DNA of 7,724 nt from CAYONP01 sp964405335. Lineage in GTDB: Bacteria > Armatimonadota > UBA10988. Where the stretch lies: assembly GCA_964405335.1 (NCBI GenBank), contig CAYONP010000150.1, forward strand, positions 1-7,724, in the 5' to 3' direction. Every line of letters begins with the position of its first letter. Position 1 is the first letter of the stretch. Of the stretch, positions 7,547 through 7,724 are shown piece by piece. The position numbers and the translations under genes are program-made. A model generated the notes under the pieces. The model made no database searches and had not been told where the DNA came from. It saw only the letters and a list, made by a program, of their open reading frames with translations.

Positions 7547-7700
7547 CGCGGCGCACGAGGTAGGGCCGCCTCGCCGAGGCGGCCGGTGTGGGTGGCGAAC
7601 GAGTGCGACGCATGGGGTAGCGCCGCCTCGCCGAGGCGGCCGGTGTGGGTGGCGAACGAGCGCGGCGCACGAGGTAGGGCCGCCTCGCCGAGGCGGCCGG

Positions 7701-7724
7701 CCCGGTCGGCGAACGGGCCCTACC
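7701..7724 (-). repeat. Inverted REP-like unit with intact GTAG foot at the window end
   Basis: Read on the minus strand this begins GGTAGGGCC and continues into a hairpin, CCCG/CGGG plus TC/GA with a G-A mismatch, centred on TCGCCGA. It has the same foot and centre as the five direct copies but different arms that still pair. With direct copy 5 it forms a 52-bp element (7673-7724) bounded by 9-bp inverted ends, GGTAGGGCC and GGCCCTACC. This direct/inverted pairing is the layout of a BIME. The window ends exactly at the last base of the inverted foot. Confidence 0.6.

Larger units (their letters stand above)
7458..7724 (+). repeat. Array of five GTAG-headed palindromic repeats (REP/BIME-like), continuing to the window end
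   Basis: Five copies of a 28-nt core lie at 7458-7485, 7502-7529, 7559-7586, 7616-7643 and 7673-7700. Each core is GGTAG, one variable base (c in copies 1 and 4, g in 2, 3 and 5), the 19-nt palindrome GCCGCCTCGCCGAGGCGGC and then CGG. The only difference among the five is the variable base; where it is g the stem gains an extra pair. Start-to-start spacing is 44, 57, 57 and 57 nt. The 29-nt linkers are related to each other. The first linker, 16 nt, fits a 13-nt deletion between two ggcg direct repeats. A GTAG tetranucleotide at the foot of a short hairpin is the hallmark of REP elements, which are mobilised by RAYT (TnpA-REP) transposases; none is encoded here. The array lies upstream of the large minus-strand gene. 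Confidence 0.9.

Noticed and set aside
7233..7670. Minus-strand frame encoding an Arg/Ser/Pro repeat protein with a 19-residue period
   Set aside because: The period is simply the 57-nt DNA repeat (divisible by three) read through. Part of the frame also overlaps the start of the large gene in another register, and it has no ribosome site.
7458..7724. CRISPR array
   Set aside because: The repeats are regular, but the intervening segments are related to one another rather than unique, spacing includes a 16-nt linker, the repeat is nearly all palindrome, and no cas gene is present in the window.
7458..7724. Intrinsic terminators made of the strong hairpins
   Set aside because: None of the five hairpins is followed by a T-run on either strand, and they lie upstream of the minus-strand gene rather than after a gene in this window.

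Overview
This window is very GC-rich bacterial DNA with dense coding, GTG and ATG starts and little intergenic space. No gene is diagnostic of a phylum. The large secreted multi-domain beta-sandwich/barrel protein and the DYGPLDWR-type helical protein recall PVC-group (Planctomycetota, Verrucomicrobiota, Lentisphaerota) or similar environmental bacteria. That is an impression from memory, not a demonstrated assignment.

Layout, left to right. (1) Bases 1-1019 (+) hold the 3' part of an uncharacterised helical protein with a TPR-like segment. (2) Bases 1016-1501 (+) encode a YfcE/MJ0936-type metallophosphoesterase with every metal-binding motif, joined to gene 1 by a GTGA stop/start overlap. 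(3) Bases 1502-1556 form the only sizeable gap on the left. It carries a plausible sigma70-like promoter and a small hairpin that resembles the palindromic repeat at the far end of the window. (4) Bases 1557-2369 and 2377-2982 (+) encode two small membrane proteins, each with two N-terminal membrane helices and a helical soluble domain. They share a short aligned block and look like diverged tandem paralogues of unknown function. (5) Bases 2990-7300 (-) encode an exported protein of about 1,436 residues, converging on gene 4 with only 7 bp between the stops. It looks like a glycoside-hydrolase-type protein: beta-sandwich domains, a TIM-barrel-like region with a candidate Asp/Glu catalytic pair, then further beta-sandwich domains. 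(6) Bases 7301-7724 are non-coding. After about 155 bp that hold the start region of the large gene comes an array of five identical palindromic repeats, each preceded by GTAG, with inverted and degenerate partners between them.

Functional links: genes 1 and 2 are translationally coupled, and genes 3 and 4 form a probable two-gene operon. I see no pathway joining these to the large minus-strand gene. The most interesting signal is the terminal array, which has the anatomy of REP/BIME elements (GTAG foot plus hairpin, direct and inverted copies). It would predict a REP-associated tyrosine transposase (RAYT/TnpA-REP) elsewhere in the genome. Second are the paired paralogous membrane proteins, and third is the large putative glycosidase of unassigned family.
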